This document shows positions 14,224 to 23,343 of a stretch of DNA of 64,000 nt, in pieces. Source of the DNA: Gemmatimonadaceae bacterium (lineage in GTDB: Bacteria > Gemmatimonadota > Gemmatimonadetes > Gemmatimonadales > Gemmatimonadaceae); assembly GCA_036273715.1 (NCBI GenBank), contig DASUHB010000066.1:1-64000 (forward strand). Reading direction: 5' to 3'. The first letter of the stretch is position 1, and each line of letters begins with the position of its first letter. The notes beneath the pieces were generated by a model. That model saw nothing but the letters and a program-made list of their open reading frames with translations. It was not told the origin of the DNA and searched no databases. The position numbers and the translations under genes are program-made.

Positions 14224-15261
14224 ATGCGCTGGCCCCTCTTCAAGGCGGGATCCCTTTTTCCCGCAAACGCGATCGCCGTCGACCTCGGTACGGCGAACAC
14301 CCTCATCTACGTGAAGGGCGAGGGGATCGTGCTCAACGAACCCTCGGTGGTCGCGATCGATCGCGCCTCGGGCAAGATCAAAGGCGTGGGACTCGAGGCC
14401 AAGCGCATGTTAGGCAGGACGCCCGATGGCGTCCAGGCCGTGCGTCCGATGAAGGACGGCGTCATCGCCGACTTCGACGTGACGGAAAAGATGCTCCGCT
14501 ATTTCCTCACGCTCATCATCGACAACCACGTGTTCAAGGTGAAGCCGCGCGTCATCGTGTGCGTGCCGAGCGGCATCACCGAAGTGGAGAAGCGCGCGGT
14601 GCGCGACTCCGCGTTAGGCGCGGGCGCCAAAGAAGTCTTCATGGTGGCCGAGCCCATGGCGGCGGCCATCGGCGTCGGGCTGCCGGTCGAAACGCCCACC
14701 GGCAACATGGTGATCGACATCGGCGGCGGCACCACCGAAATCGCGGTCATCGCGCTCTCCGGCATCGTGAGCGACACGTCCATCCGCACCGGCGGCGACG
14801 AGCTCGACACGGCCATCGTGCAGTTCATGCGCAAGAACTACAACCTCCTCATCGGCGAGCCCACGGCCGAGCAGATCAAGATCCAGATTGGGTCGGCGGC
14901 GCCGGTGGGTGAAGAGCGCGAGATGGAAGTGAAGGGACGCGACCTGGTGTCGGGCATCCCGAAAACCGTACGCGTCCACTCGAGCGAGATCCGCGAAGCG
15001 ATCCAGGAGCCCATCCAGCAGATCGTCGACGCGGTGCGCCGCGCCCTCGAGATTACCCCGCCCGAGCTGGCGAGTGACATTGTGGACCGCGGAATCGTGA
15101 TGACGGGCGGCGGCGCGCTCATCCGCGGCCTGGATCTGCTCCTCAGCCAAGAGACCAACTTGCCGATTCACGTGGACGAAGATCCGCTCACCTGCGTGGT
15201 GCGGGGAACCGGCCGGATCCTGGACGACGAGGACAAGTACTGGTCTGTTCTCCAGTCGTGA
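14224..15261 (+). CDS. mreB: Rod shape-determining protein MreB
   Basis: 345 residues of the actin fold: phosphate-1 [40 protein letters not shown] (phosphate 2) and [13 protein letters not shown] (adenosine motif). MreB filaments on the inner face of the membrane guide side-wall peptidoglycan synthesis. First gene of a complete mreBCD-mrdA-rodA set; the distance to mreC is 7 bases. Implies a rod-shaped or elongating cell. Confidence 0.98.
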   Translation: MRWPLFKAGSLFPANAIAVDLGTANTLIYVKGEGIVLNEPSVVAIDRASGKIKGVGLEAKRMLGRTPDGVQAVRPMKDGVIADFDVTEKMLRYFLTLIIDNHVFKVKPRVIVCVPSGITEVEKRAVRDSALGAGAKEVFMVAEPMAAAIGVGLPVETPTGNMVIDIGGGTTEIAVIALSGIVSDTSIRTGGDELDTAIVQFMRKNYNLLIGEPTAEQIKIQIGSAAPVGEEREMEVKGRDLVSGIPKTVRVHSSEIREAIQEPIQQIVDAVRRALEITPPELASDIVDRGIVMTGGGALIRGLDLLLSQETNLPIHVDEDPLTCVVRGTGRILDDEDKYWSVLQS

Positions 15262-15268
15262 TGGCGCC

Positions 15269-16402
15269 GTGACCAACGTTTCCCGCACCTATGGTCGCCG
15301 GGACAGCATCCTGTTCGTAGTCTGTGTCGTGCTTGCCTTCGTCGCACAGTTTCTCCCCGAACATTTTCGCGATCCATTGACAGCGGCGCTGCGGCACACG
15401 GTGCTGGCGCCGCTGGTGTCGCTGCAGCACGATGCCGAGATGACGCGCCAGGCGTGGCTCACACGCGAGGCGCGCATCACGGCGCGCGACAGCGTCGAGC
15501 TGCAAGCGATGACCCTGGATGCGCTCAACGCCGAAAACGACCGGTTGCGCAAGACGCTCGAGTTAGGCGCGCGCCTCAAGTGGGGATTCGTGCCGGCGGA
15601 GGCGCTCCAGGGCCGCGACATCGGCGAAGAGTACACGGTGACGTTGTCGGCGGGGTCGAACGCCGGCGTGCGGGTGTTCAGCCCGGTGGTGGCGCCCGAA
15701 GGGCTCGCCGGCATGGTGAAAACCGTGGATCCGACGATGAGCATCGCGATCGTCTGGGCGCATCCGGATTTCCGCGTGAGCGCGATGGCCGAAGATGGCA
15801 GCGCGTTTGGCATCGTCGCGGCGCACGAAGGCAGCGATCCCGAGCGGTACTTGCTGGAGATGCGCGGCGTGCCGGTGCGGAGCACCCTCAAGCCGGGCAC
15901 CCTCATCGTGAGCTCCGGACTTGGCAGCACGTTTCCGCGCGGCATCCCCGTGGGCACCGTGTTAGGCGAGCTCAAGACGTCGGAGCTGTGGGCGCGAACG
16001 TATCTGTTGCGGCCGTCGGTACTGCCGCACGACATGTCGACCGTGATGATCCTCCTGCCGCAGCGCACGGTGGCGGGCGTCGATGGCGTGTGGCAGAGCG
16101 GACGCGGCACAGACGCCGCGGTCAAGGCCATCGTGGCGGCGGGCGACTCACTCGAACGCGCATCGCGTCTCGCTCGCGGCGACACGGCGCAGGCCGACAG
16201 CACCGTTCGCTCCTTCGTGGCGGAGCCGCTGCGCCGCGACACCGTGCACCGGGTCCGGCGCGACACGCTGCCGCACACGATGCGCGACGCCTCGCGGCCG
16301 GCAGCCGTCAGGCCGGATTCGTCGCGTGCGCCGGACACGATGCATCGCGCGACGGCGACGCCGGCCGCGCCGCCGGACAGCGTCACGAGGCGCCCCCGAT
16401 GA
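15269..16402 (+). CDS. mreC: Rod shape-determining protein MreC
   Basis: 377 residues from a GTG. One N-terminal membrane helix (ILFVVCVVLAFVAQFL, about 11-27), a coiled-coil segment (about 50-95, ending LNAENDRLRKTLELG) and the periplasmic beta-barrel domains with SAGSNAGVRVFSPVV. The C-terminal 90 residues are an unusual low-complexity Arg/Asp/Ala/Pro tail, longer than in most MreC. MreC links MreB, MreD and PBP2 in the elongasome. Overlaps mreD by four bases (ATGA). Confidence 0.95.
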   Translation: MTNVSRTYGRRDSILFVVCVVLAFVAQFLPEHFRDPLTAALRHTVLAPLVSLQHDAEMTRQAWLTREARITARDSVELQAMTLDALNAENDRLRKTLELGARLKWGFVPAEALQGRDIGEEYTVTLSAGSNAGVRVFSPVVAPEGLAGMVKTVDPTMSIAIVWAHPDFRVSAMAEDGSAFGIVAAHEGSDPERYLLEMRGVPVRSTLKPGTLIVSSGLGSTFPRGIPVGTVLGELKTSELWARTYLLRPSVLPHDMSTVMILLPQRTVAGVDGVWQSGRGTDAAVKAIVAAGDSLERASRLARGDTAQADSTVRSFVAEPLRRDTVHRVRRDTLPHTMRDASRPAAVRPDSSRAPDTMHRATATPAAPPDSVTRRPR

Positions 16403-16887
16403 GGCCGACCGATCTCGCGCGGACGATCCTCGCCTTCGTCGTGCTGGTCCTGTTGCACTACACGCTCCGGCCGATGCTCGGCTGGCACGCCAGTCCCGAC
16501 TTTCTCCTCATCGCGCTGCTCCTCGTCGCGATCCGGGTGCGTCCGGGCAGCGCGGCGCTCCTCGGCCTCGTGATGGGCCTCGTGGCCGATTCGTTGGAGC
16601 CGCACGCGTTCGGCGCCGGCGCGTTAGGCATGTGCCTGGTCGGGTTCGGCGCGTCGTGGCTCAAGGCGGTGTTCTTCGCCGACGACGTGGTGCTCAACGC
16701 GTTGTTCTTCTTCTGCGGCAAGTGGGCGTTCGATGTGATCGTGCTGTTGGCGGCGCACCAGATGTCCGGCGGCGCGTTGTTGGTCGAACTGCTGGTGTGG
16801 TCGCCGCTCAAAGGCGTCGTCACCGCATTGTTCGGATTGCTGACGCTCCTCATTCTGCGCCCCATTCTGCGGGCGCCGGCGACGTGA
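16399..16887 (+). CDS. mreD: Rod shape-determining protein MreD
   Basis: 162 residues, almost entirely membrane helices (about five), e.g. TILAFVVLVLLHYTLRPMLG and LLIALLLVAIRVRPGS, with a GLVMGLVADSLEPHAFGAGA segment typical of MreD. Start ATG overlaps the mreC stop; its stop overlaps the GTG of mrdA. Integral inner-membrane part of the elongasome. Confidence 0.93.
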   Translation: MRPTDLARTILAFVVLVLLHYTLRPMLGWHASPDFLLIALLLVAIRVRPGSAALLGLVMGLVADSLEPHAFGAGALGMCLVGFGASWLKAVFFADDVVLNALFFFCGKWAFDVIVLLAAHQMSGGALLVELLVWSPLKGVVTALFGLLTLLILRPILRAPAT

Positions 16888-18659
16888 GCTTCCATCCGAA
16901 CGAAGTCGCGCGCCGCGGCCGCGTCGTCTCGGGAGCGCTGGCCGTCTTGTTCGTGCTGCTGCTGGGCGCGTTCTTCCGCACGCAGATCGTCGAGAACTCG
17001 CGCTACGCGCTGCAGTCGGAGGAGAATCGCCTGCGCGAGGTGCCGCTGCCCGCGCCGCGCGGCATCATCTACGACCGGCACAACGAGGTGCTCGCCGAGA
17101 ACGTGCCCGGCTACTCGGTGTCGCTGTTGAGTCCGAGCGCCGATTCGCTGCGCGCGTCGCTCGAGCGCCTGGCCACGATGGTCCCGCTCAGCCCGGAAGA
17201 GATCGATCTTTCCGTTAGGCGGTATCGCCGCGCTCCGTATCGTCCGACCGTCGTGCTGTCGGACGCCTCGTTCGACGTCGTCTCGGTGCTCGAGGAGCGG
17301 CGCATCGAGTTTCCAGGGTTGATCATTCAGTCGGCGCCCAAACGCTACTATCCCGACGGCGCCGCGGTCGCGTCCTTCATGGGATACGTCGGCGAAATCA
17401 CCGAAGCCGAGCTCGCGTCGCCGGACTATCGCGGATACAAAACCGGCCAGCAGGTAGGCAAGGGCGGTCTCGAAAAGGAGTACGAGGATTCGCTGCGCGG
17501 CACGGAGGGCGTCCGCTTCGTGGAGGTAGATGCCCGCGGGCGCGTCGTACGCGAAGCCGGCGCGCGACAGGACCTGCTCCCCAAATCCGGTCCGCCGCTC
17601 TACACGAACATCGACCTCGAGCTGCAGAAATACACGGCATCGCTCTTTGCCGACTCGCTGCAGGGCGGTGCGATCGCGCTCGATCCGAAAACCGGTGGCG
17701 TGCTCGCGCTCTACAGCGCGCCGTCGTACGATCCCAATCGCTTCATCGGCGGCATCCCGCAGGATCTCTGGAAGGCGCTCAACGATGACCCGCGGCGGCC
17801 GCTCTACAACAAGGTCATCCAGGGGCGCTATCCGCCCGGGTCGACGTGGAAGCTGGCGACGGCGGCGATCGCGCTCGAGAGCGGGATCGTGACCCTCGAC
17901 GACCGCATGCCGGAGCCGTGCACGGGCGGCTTCCAGTTCGGCAACCGCTACTTCAAGTGCTGGAACCACAAAGGGCACGGCGACCTCACGCTGGCCCAGG
18001 CGATCGAGCAGTCGTGCGACGTCTATTTCTATCAGTTAGGCCTCAAAGTTGGCCTAACGCGGTTGGTCGCCGGCGGCATCCGCTTTGGCGGACGCGACCG
18101 CTCCGGCATCGACCTCCCCGATGAGTCGCGCCCGCTCTTCCCGTATGCGGACGCCGAAGAGTATTACGATCGGAAGTACGGCAAGCGCGGGTGGAGTCAG
18201 GCCGTGCTCCTCAACCTGGCCATCGGCCAGGGCGAGAACGCGCAGACGGTGGCCAACATGGCGCGCTTCTACACGGCGCTGGCCACGGACGGCACCGAGT
18301 CCCGCCCCGAAATCGCGCGGCACAAGCCCGATCGCACGCGCGTGTTCACGCTGAGCGAAGACCAGTTCGCGGGATTGCGCGCCGCGCTGGCGGGTGTGGT
18401 CTCATCGGGTACGGCGCGCAGCGCGCAGATCCACGGCACCGTGCTCGCCGGCAAGACGGGCAGCGCGCAGAACTCCCAGGACCGGACGCGCGACCACGCC
18501 TGGTTTGTCGGATTCGCACCCGCGGATGACCCCAAGATCGTCGTGGCCGTGCTGATCGAGTTCGGCGGACACGGGGCGCGCGCGGCGCGCATCGCGTCGG
18601 AGATCATTCAGTCGTACCTGAAGGTCGCGCCGGCCGAGCACATCAACACCGAGGGATGA
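16884..18659 (+). CDS. mrdA: Penicillin-binding protein 2 (peptidoglycan transpeptidase)
   Basis: 591 residues: a membrane anchor (about 16-32), the pedestal with RGIIYDRHNEVLAENVPGYS, and the transpeptidase domain with PPGSTWK (nucleophile Ser about 320), SCDVYFY (SxD) and AGKTGSAQ (Lys about 524). It cross-links side-wall peptidoglycan in the periplasm with RodA as its polymerase partner. Start GTG overlaps the mreD stop, and the end overlaps rodA by four bases. An insert with two cysteines (MPEPCTGG...YFKCWNHKGHG) sits between SxxK and SxD, as in many Gram-negative PBP2. Confidence 0.97.
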   Translation: MSFHPNEVARRGRVVSGALAVLFVLLLGAFFRTQIVENSRYALQSEENRLREVPLPAPRGIIYDRHNEVLAENVPGYSVSLLSPSADSLRASLERLATMVPLSPEEIDLSVRRYRRAPYRPTVVLSDASFDVVSVLEERRIEFPGLIIQSAPKRYYPDGAAVASFMGYVGEITEAELASPDYRGYKTGQQVGKGGLEKEYEDSLRGTEGVRFVEVDARGRVVREAGARQDLLPKSGPPLYTNIDLELQKYTASLFADSLQGGAIALDPKTGGVLALYSAPSYDPNRFIGGIPQDLWKALNDDPRRPLYNKVIQGRYPPGSTWKLATAAIALESGIVTLDDRMPEPCTGGFQFGNRYFKCWNHKGHGDLTLAQAIEQSCDVYFYQLGLKVGLTRLVAGGIRFGGRDRSGIDLPDESRPLFPYADAEEYYDRKYGKRGWSQAVLLNLAIGQGENAQTVANMARFYTALATDGTESRPEIARHKPDRTRVFTLSEDQFAGLRAALAGVVSSGTARSAQIHGTVLAGKTGSAQNSQDRTRDHAWFVGFAPADDPKIVVAVLIEFGGHGARAARIASEIIQSYLKVAPAEHINTEG

Positions 18660-19912
18660 TGTCGTCGCGACGGATCGTCGTTGATGTCCCGCTCGTCCTG
18701 ACCGCGCTGCTGCTGTCGGCGTACGGCATCTGCATGGTGTATTCGGCCGGCCAGACCGACGTGCCGACGTCGGCGACGCATGCATGGGCGTCGCAGATCC
18801 GATGGCTCATTTTCGGCATCGTGGCGGCGTATGCGGTGAGCCGGGCGTCGGTGCGCTTTTTCGAATGGGCGGCGCTGCCGACCTACCTCATGTCGCTCGT
18901 GCTGCTGGCGCTGCTCCTGGTAATCGGGAAGGGCGCCGGCACCGCGGCGAGCCACAAGAGCTGGATCGCCATCGGCGGTGTTCGGTTAGGCCAACCCTCG
19001 GAGCTGGCCAAAGTCACCGTGGTGCTCATGCTCGCGCGCGTGCTCGCGGCGCGGCGAGAGCCGCCCAAATCGCTGCTCGACTTGTGGCAGCCGGCGCTCG
19101 TGGCGTTCCTCCCCTGGGCGCTGATCATGATGCAGCCGGACCTCGGCACCGGGCTCGTGTTCATCGGCATCTTCTTCGCGATGCTCTACTGGTCCGGCGT
19201 GCCGTTTCCGCTGCTCGTGCTCGTGGCGTCGCCGGCGGTGAGTCTCATCCTCGCATTCAACACCAGCCTGTGGGGCGCGTGGTTCCTGCTGCTGCTGGCC
19301 CTCGTCCTCTGGTACAAGCCGTTCATGCTCGAGGGCGTGGGCTTGATGCTGGCCAACGTCGTGATGGGTGTCGTAGCGCCAGTGCTCTGGGAGCGCTTGG
19401 CACCGTATCAGCGGCACCGGCTGCTGGTATTTCTGGATCCGTCCATCGACCCGCGCCGCTCCGGCTGGCACGTGATCCAGTCCCAGGTGGCGATCGGATC
19501 GGGTGGCTGGTTAGGCAAGGGCTTTCTGATGGGCACGCAGAAGCGTCTCGCGTTCCTGCCCGAGCAGCACACGGACTTCATATTCGCGGTGTTAGGCGAA
19601 GAGCTGGGCTTCATCGGCGTGACGGTGGCGCTGATGCTGTTCCTGTTCCTGCTGCTGCGCGCCGTGCGCGTGGCCGAGCGCGCCAACGACTCGTTCAGCA
19701 GCCTGGTCGCCATGGGGCTCGCGTCGAGCTGGCTCGTACACATCATCGTGAACGTCGGCATGACGCTCAACCTCATGCCGATCACGGGCATTCCGCTGCC
19801 GTTCTTCTCCTACGGCGGGTCGTTCATGCTCGCGTGCTGGCTGGCGATCGGGCTCCTGTCCCGCATCTCGAGCGAGGGCCGGGGCGCGAGGGTGGGAGAG
19901 CTGGCGATCTAA
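18656..19912 (+). CDS. rodA: RodA, SEDS peptidoglycan glycosyltransferase
   Basis: 418 residues with about ten membrane helices. SEDS landmarks: MQPDLGTGLVF, HVIQSQVAIGSGGWLGKGF, LPEQHTDFIFAVLGEELGF, and MPITGIPLPFFSYGGSFML near the C-terminus. Polymerises lipid II for elongation together with PBP2. Last gene of the mre operon and convergent with the orphan permease; the 24-base gap contains a GC-rich palindrome (AGCGCGCGCTCGCGCGCT) without a T tract. Confidence 0.97.
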   Translation: MMSSRRIVVDVPLVLTALLLSAYGICMVYSAGQTDVPTSATHAWASQIRWLIFGIVAAYAVSRASVRFFEWAALPTYLMSLVLLALLLVIGKGAGTAASHKSWIAIGGVRLGQPSELAKVTVVLMLARVLAARREPPKSLLDLWQPALVAFLPWALIMMQPDLGTGLVFIGIFFAMLYWSGVPFPLLVLVASPAVSLILAFNTSLWGAWFLLLLALVLWYKPFMLEGVGLMLANVVMGVVAPVLWERLAPYQRHRLLVFLDPSIDPRRSGWHVIQSQVAIGSGGWLGKGFLMGTQKRLAFLPEQHTDFIFAVLGEELGFIGVTVALMLFLFLLLRAVRVAERANDSFSSLVAMGLASSWLVHIIVNVGMTLNLMPITGIPLPFFSYGGSFMLACWLAIGLLSRISSEGRGARVGELAI

Positions 19913-19936
19913 CGGAAGCGCGCGCTCGCGCGCTCC

Positions 19937-22354
19937 TCAGGCTTTCATCGCGTCCGCGGCGCTGACGTCGAGCGCTCGCTTGGCCGGCAGCATCGCGGCG
20001 GCCGCCGCCACGATCACCAGCAGCGCCGCCGTGCCGGCGAGCGTGATCGGATCGATCGCGGGCACGTCGACGAGCATCGACCGAATGGCGCGCCCAACGC
20101 CGGCCGTTGCGATGAGCCCGATGGCGATCCCGACGACGGCCACGCGCATCGCTTCCGCCATGACCAGCAGCATCACCGCCTGGTCGCCCGCGCCGAGCGC
20201 CTTCCTCACGCCGATCTCGAAACCGCGCTGCTCGACGCCGTAGGAGACGACGCCGTACGTCCCGACGCCGGCGAGTACTAACGCAAGCACCGCGAACCCG
20301 GCCAGAAGCGCGGTCGTGAATCGCCGGCTCGACACGGAGGTCGCGACCACCTCGTCGAGCGTCCGCACCTCGGAGAGCGGCGCGCCCGCGTCGAGCGAAT
20401 GGAGAATCGCCCGAACCGCTGCGGCCTTGGCGCCGGGGTCGTGGTCGACGCGTATGACCAGCTTCATCTGGCGGGGCTGTGCATAGGCGCTGATGCCGCT
20501 CTGCGCATAGGGAAAGAACATCGTCGCTTCCGGCGCGTCGTCGAAGCCGCGAGAGCGGAAGTCGCCTGCCACGCCAACCACGGTCATGTCCGGCGAGTCG
20601 CCGCCGAGGCGGAAGCGTTTGCCTAACGGATCCTGTGCCGGCCAGGTGGCGTCGGCGAAACCGCGGCTCACGATTGCGACCAGCAGCGAACCCGGCCGGT
20701 CGGCGTCGGTGAACGAGCGTCCCGCGAGCACGGGAATGCCCATCGCCGCGAGCGCGCCCGGCGTGATCTGCTGCGGCACGGCATCGGGCCAGCGCGTGGT
20801 GCTGTAGTCCGTGCCTTCGGCACGATAGCCCCAGAGGCCACCGGCATCTACCACGGGCAGCCACCCGACGGCGCCGACGTCGCGGACACCAGGCAGCACC
20901 CGGATGCGCTTCACCAACTCGTCGAAGAACACTGCCGCGTGCGCGTCGTCATAGTCGGTGCGCAAAATCGAGACGCCGGCGGTGAGAACGTTGTGCGGGT
21001 CGAAGCCGAGCCGGTGCGACTGGAGGTTCCACAAACTGCGCAAGAGCATCCCGGCGCCGCCCACGGCCACCACCGCCAACGCGACCTCGGCCATCACCAG
21101 CACACGCCTAACTGAACGTCCGCCGGCGTGCGCTCCGACCACGCGGCCCGCATCCTTGAGCACCTCGCCGGCCGGCACGCGGGACGCGCGCAGCGCCGGC
21201 AGCACGCCGGTGACCAGCGCCGTGACGCACGCGACGACGCCCGTGAACGCCACCACCCTCCAGTCGATGGCGATCGCGTCGAGGCGCGGGATGGTCGATG
21301 GAGCGAGCGCACGCAGCCCGCGTCCGCCGGCCCACGCGAGGGCCAGGCCTAACGCAGCACCGCCCAGCGCCACCAGGCTGCTCTCGGCCAGGAGTTGCCG
21401 CGTGAGACGCGCCCGCGAGGCGCCGATCGCGCTCCGCAGCGCCATCTCCTTCTGCCGACCTTCGCCGCGCACGAGCAGCAGATTCACGACATTGGCGCAC
21501 GCGATCATGAGCACGAAGCTCACCGCGCCGAGCAGCGCGAACAGGTACGGTCGCGTCTTGCCGACGAGATCGTCGGACACCGCCGAGAGGTGCGGCACCA
21601 GTGGACGCGACGGATCGAAGTTCTGGGGGTTGTCGCGCATGATCCGGTGGGCGATCGCGGCCGCCTCCGCCGCCGCGTGCCCCAGCGTGACTCCAGGCTT
21701 GAGCCGCCCGACCATGAAGAGATCGTAGTTGCTGCGATCGGCCAGGCTGTCGGGGTTGAAGTTAGGCAACGGCATCCACACGTCGGTGCGCGCTTCGGGA
21801 TAGTCGAACCGCCCCGGCATCACGCCCACGATCACGCGGGACACGCCGTCCACGCGAATCGTCCGCCCGATCACGGAGGGATCGGCGCCGAAGCTCCGCC
21901 GCCAGAGCCCGTTGCTCAACACCGCAACCTGGGCCGGACGCGGCACGTGCTCGTCGGCCTCGAAGGTCCGGCCGAGCATCGCAGGGATGCCTAACACGCG
22001 GAAGAAGCCTTCGCTGGCACGTACCAGGCGGACGCGCTGCGGATTGTCTCCGTTGGTCAGCGTCGCTTCGCTGCGCGTGTACGCCGAGAGGCCCGAGACG
22101 GACGTCATCTCGCGCCGATAGTCGAGATAGTCGGGTTCCGACGTGAGCCACTCCGGCGCCTCGTGACCAAACGAGAAAACCTGCTCGGCGTGGGGGTAGG
22201 GAAGCGGCCGCAGCAGTATCCCGCTCACCACGCTGAAGATCGCAGCGTTCGCTCCGACACCGAGCGCAATGGTGGCGACGACGATGGTCGTGAACGCCGG
22301 TCGGCGCGTGTATGCGCGCGCGCCGTGCCGCAGATCGCGAAGAATCCCGTCCAT
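19937..22354 (-). CDS. Orphan ABC-type permease, duplicated FtsX/MacB (ADOP family)
   Basis: 805 residues, two FtsX-like halves, each with a MacB-type periplasmic core. Start: MDGILRDLRHGARAYTRRPA, TIALGVGANAAIFSVVSGIL, LRPLPYP, a signature of the Acidobacterial duplicated orphan permease family. The four-helix sets lie around 20-45, 260-400 and 690-790. There is no ATP-binding subunit gene beside it, hence orphan. Members are presumed to take part in efflux or lipoprotein/antibiotic export with ATPases encoded elsewhere; substrate unknown. Such genes are numerous in Acidobacteria and Gemmatimonadota, which supports the taxonomic guess. Confidence 0.9.
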   Translation of the reverse strand: MDGILRDLRHGARAYTRRPAFTTIVVATIALGVGANAAIFSVVSGILLRPLPYPHAEQVFSFGHEAPEWLTSEPDYLDYRREMTSVSGLSAYTRSEATLTNGDNPQRVRLVRASEGFFRVLGIPAMLGRTFEADEHVPRPAQVAVLSNGLWRRSFGADPSVIGRTIRVDGVSRVIVGVMPGRFDYPEARTDVWMPLPNFNPDSLADRSNYDLFMVGRLKPGVTLGHAAAEAAAIAHRIMRDNPQNFDPSRPLVPHLSAVSDDLVGKTRPYLFALLGAVSFVLMIACANVVNLLLVRGEGRQKEMALRSAIGASRARLTRQLLAESSLVALGGAALGLALAWAGGRGLRALAPSTIPRLDAIAIDWRVVAFTGVVACVTALVTGVLPALRASRVPAGEVLKDAGRVVGAHAGGRSVRRVLVMAEVALAVVAVGGAGMLLRSLWNLQSHRLGFDPHNVLTAGVSILRTDYDDAHAAVFFDELVKRIRVLPGVRDVGAVGWLPVVDAGGLWGYRAEGTDYSTTRWPDAVPQQITPGALAAMGIPVLAGRSFTDADRPGSLLVAIVSRGFADATWPAQDPLGKRFRLGGDSPDMTVVGVAGDFRSRGFDDAPEATMFFPYAQSGISAYAQPRQMKLVIRVDHDPGAKAAAVRAILHSLDAGAPLSEVRTLDEVVATSVSSRRFTTALLAGFAVLALVLAGVGTYGVVSYGVEQRGFEIGVRKALGAGDQAVMLLVMAEAMRVAVVGIAIGLIATAGVGRAIRSMLVDVPAIDPITLAGTAALLVIVAAAAAMLPAKRALDVSAADAMKA

Positions 22355-22382
22355 GAGAAAATCCCGTCAGGGAGATCGTAGA

Positions 22383-22411
22383 TTGGACACGGAAACGCGG
22401 GCAAAAATAGT
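22383..22411 (+). promoter_or_regulatory. Weak candidate promoter of the accD-guaA run
   Basis: TTGGAC (22383-22388), 17 bases, AATAGT (22406-22411), about 70 bases before the accD ATG. Only 4 of 6 match in the -10. Confidence 0.3.
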
Positions 22412-22479
22412 TTGGAAGCCCGACCGGAGGGAAGCGCGCCCGGCTTCCGTACGCGGCCCCGACGGCGCACATTACTCAG

Positions 22480-23343
22480 ATGGTCTGGTTCAGAAAGGAG
22501 CGCAAACCCCGGCAGCCGCGGCGGGAAAAGCTCGAAATCCCGGCAGATGCCTGGGAAAAGTGCGAAGCATGCGGTCACACCGACTTGCGGGAGAAGTTCG
22601 TCCGCAATCTCAACGTGTGCCCGCAATGCGACTACCACCGGAGTGTCCGCGCCAGCGACTACGTGAACATCCTCATGGATGACGGGTCCTGGGAGGAATT
22701 GGACGTCGACTTGAGGTCGGTGGACCCGTTGGCGTTCCCGGACTATCCGGCGCGTCTCAAGAAGGCCCTGGCCAAGGCCGGCGATGGCGACGCAATCGTC
22801 ACTGTGGGCGGCACCCTGGGCGAGATGCCGATCAACTTGGGGGTGCTCGACTTCGCGTTCATGGGCGGATCCATGGGATCCGTGGTCGGCGAAAAAATCG
22901 CGCGGCTCGGGCAGCGCTCGCTCGAGCGCAAGTATCCGCTCGTGCTCGTGTCCGCTTCGGGCGGCGCGCGCATGCAGGAAGGCATCCTGTCGCTCGTGCA
23001 GATGGCCAAGACGTCGGCGCTCCTCGCCCAGCTCGCCGAGCGTCGCATTCCATACGTCTCGATTCTCACCAATCCGACCATGGGCGGCGTGAGCGCCAGT
23101 TTTGCGATGTTGGGCGACGCGATCATCGCCGAGCCAGGTGCGGTGATCGGGTTCGCCGGTCCGCGCGTGATCAAGCAGACCATCGGTCAGGATCTGCCCG
23201 AGGGATTCCAGACCGCCGAGTTCCTGCTCGATCATGGAATGCTCGACGTCGTGTCGCATCGGCGCGATCTCAAGAGCACGGTCGGGCAGTTGTTGCGCCA
23301 CATGAGCGGTCAGCCGGCGGCGGCAGGGTGGACATCGGCCTGA
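22480..23343 (+). CDS. accD: Acetyl-CoA carboxylase carboxyltransferase subunit beta
   Basis: 287 residues. N-terminal zinc ribbon CEACGH...CPQC (about 28-50), then the crotonase-like carboxyltransferase domain with SASGGARMQEGILSLVQMAK and the NPTMGGVSASFAMLGD segment. With AccA it transfers carboxyl from biotin to acetyl-CoA, the first step of fatty acid synthesis; accA is not in the window. Overlaps folC by 16 bases; accD-folC adjacency is a common arrangement. Confidence 0.97.
   Translation: MVWFRKERKPRQPRREKLEIPADAWEKCEACGHTDLREKFVRNLNVCPQCDYHRSVRASDYVNILMDDGSWEELDVDLRSVDPLAFPDYPARLKKALAKAGDGDAIVTVGGTLGEMPINLGVLDFAFMGGSMGSVVGEKIARLGQRSLERKYPLVLVSASGGARMQEGILSLVQMAKTSALLAQLAERRIPYVSILTNPTMGGVSASFAMLGDAIIAEPGAVIGFAGPRVIKQTIGQDLPEGFQTAEFLLDHGMLDVVSHRRDLKSTVGQLLRHMSGQPAAAGWTSA

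Noticed and set aside
14614-15288. Long open frame antisense to mreB
   Set aside because: Same cause: a codon-bias shadow of a highly conserved gene.
19913-19936. GC-rich palindrome between rodA and the permease gene as a terminator
   Set aside because: The arms leave almost no loop and there is no T tract on either side, so intrinsic termination is not supported.
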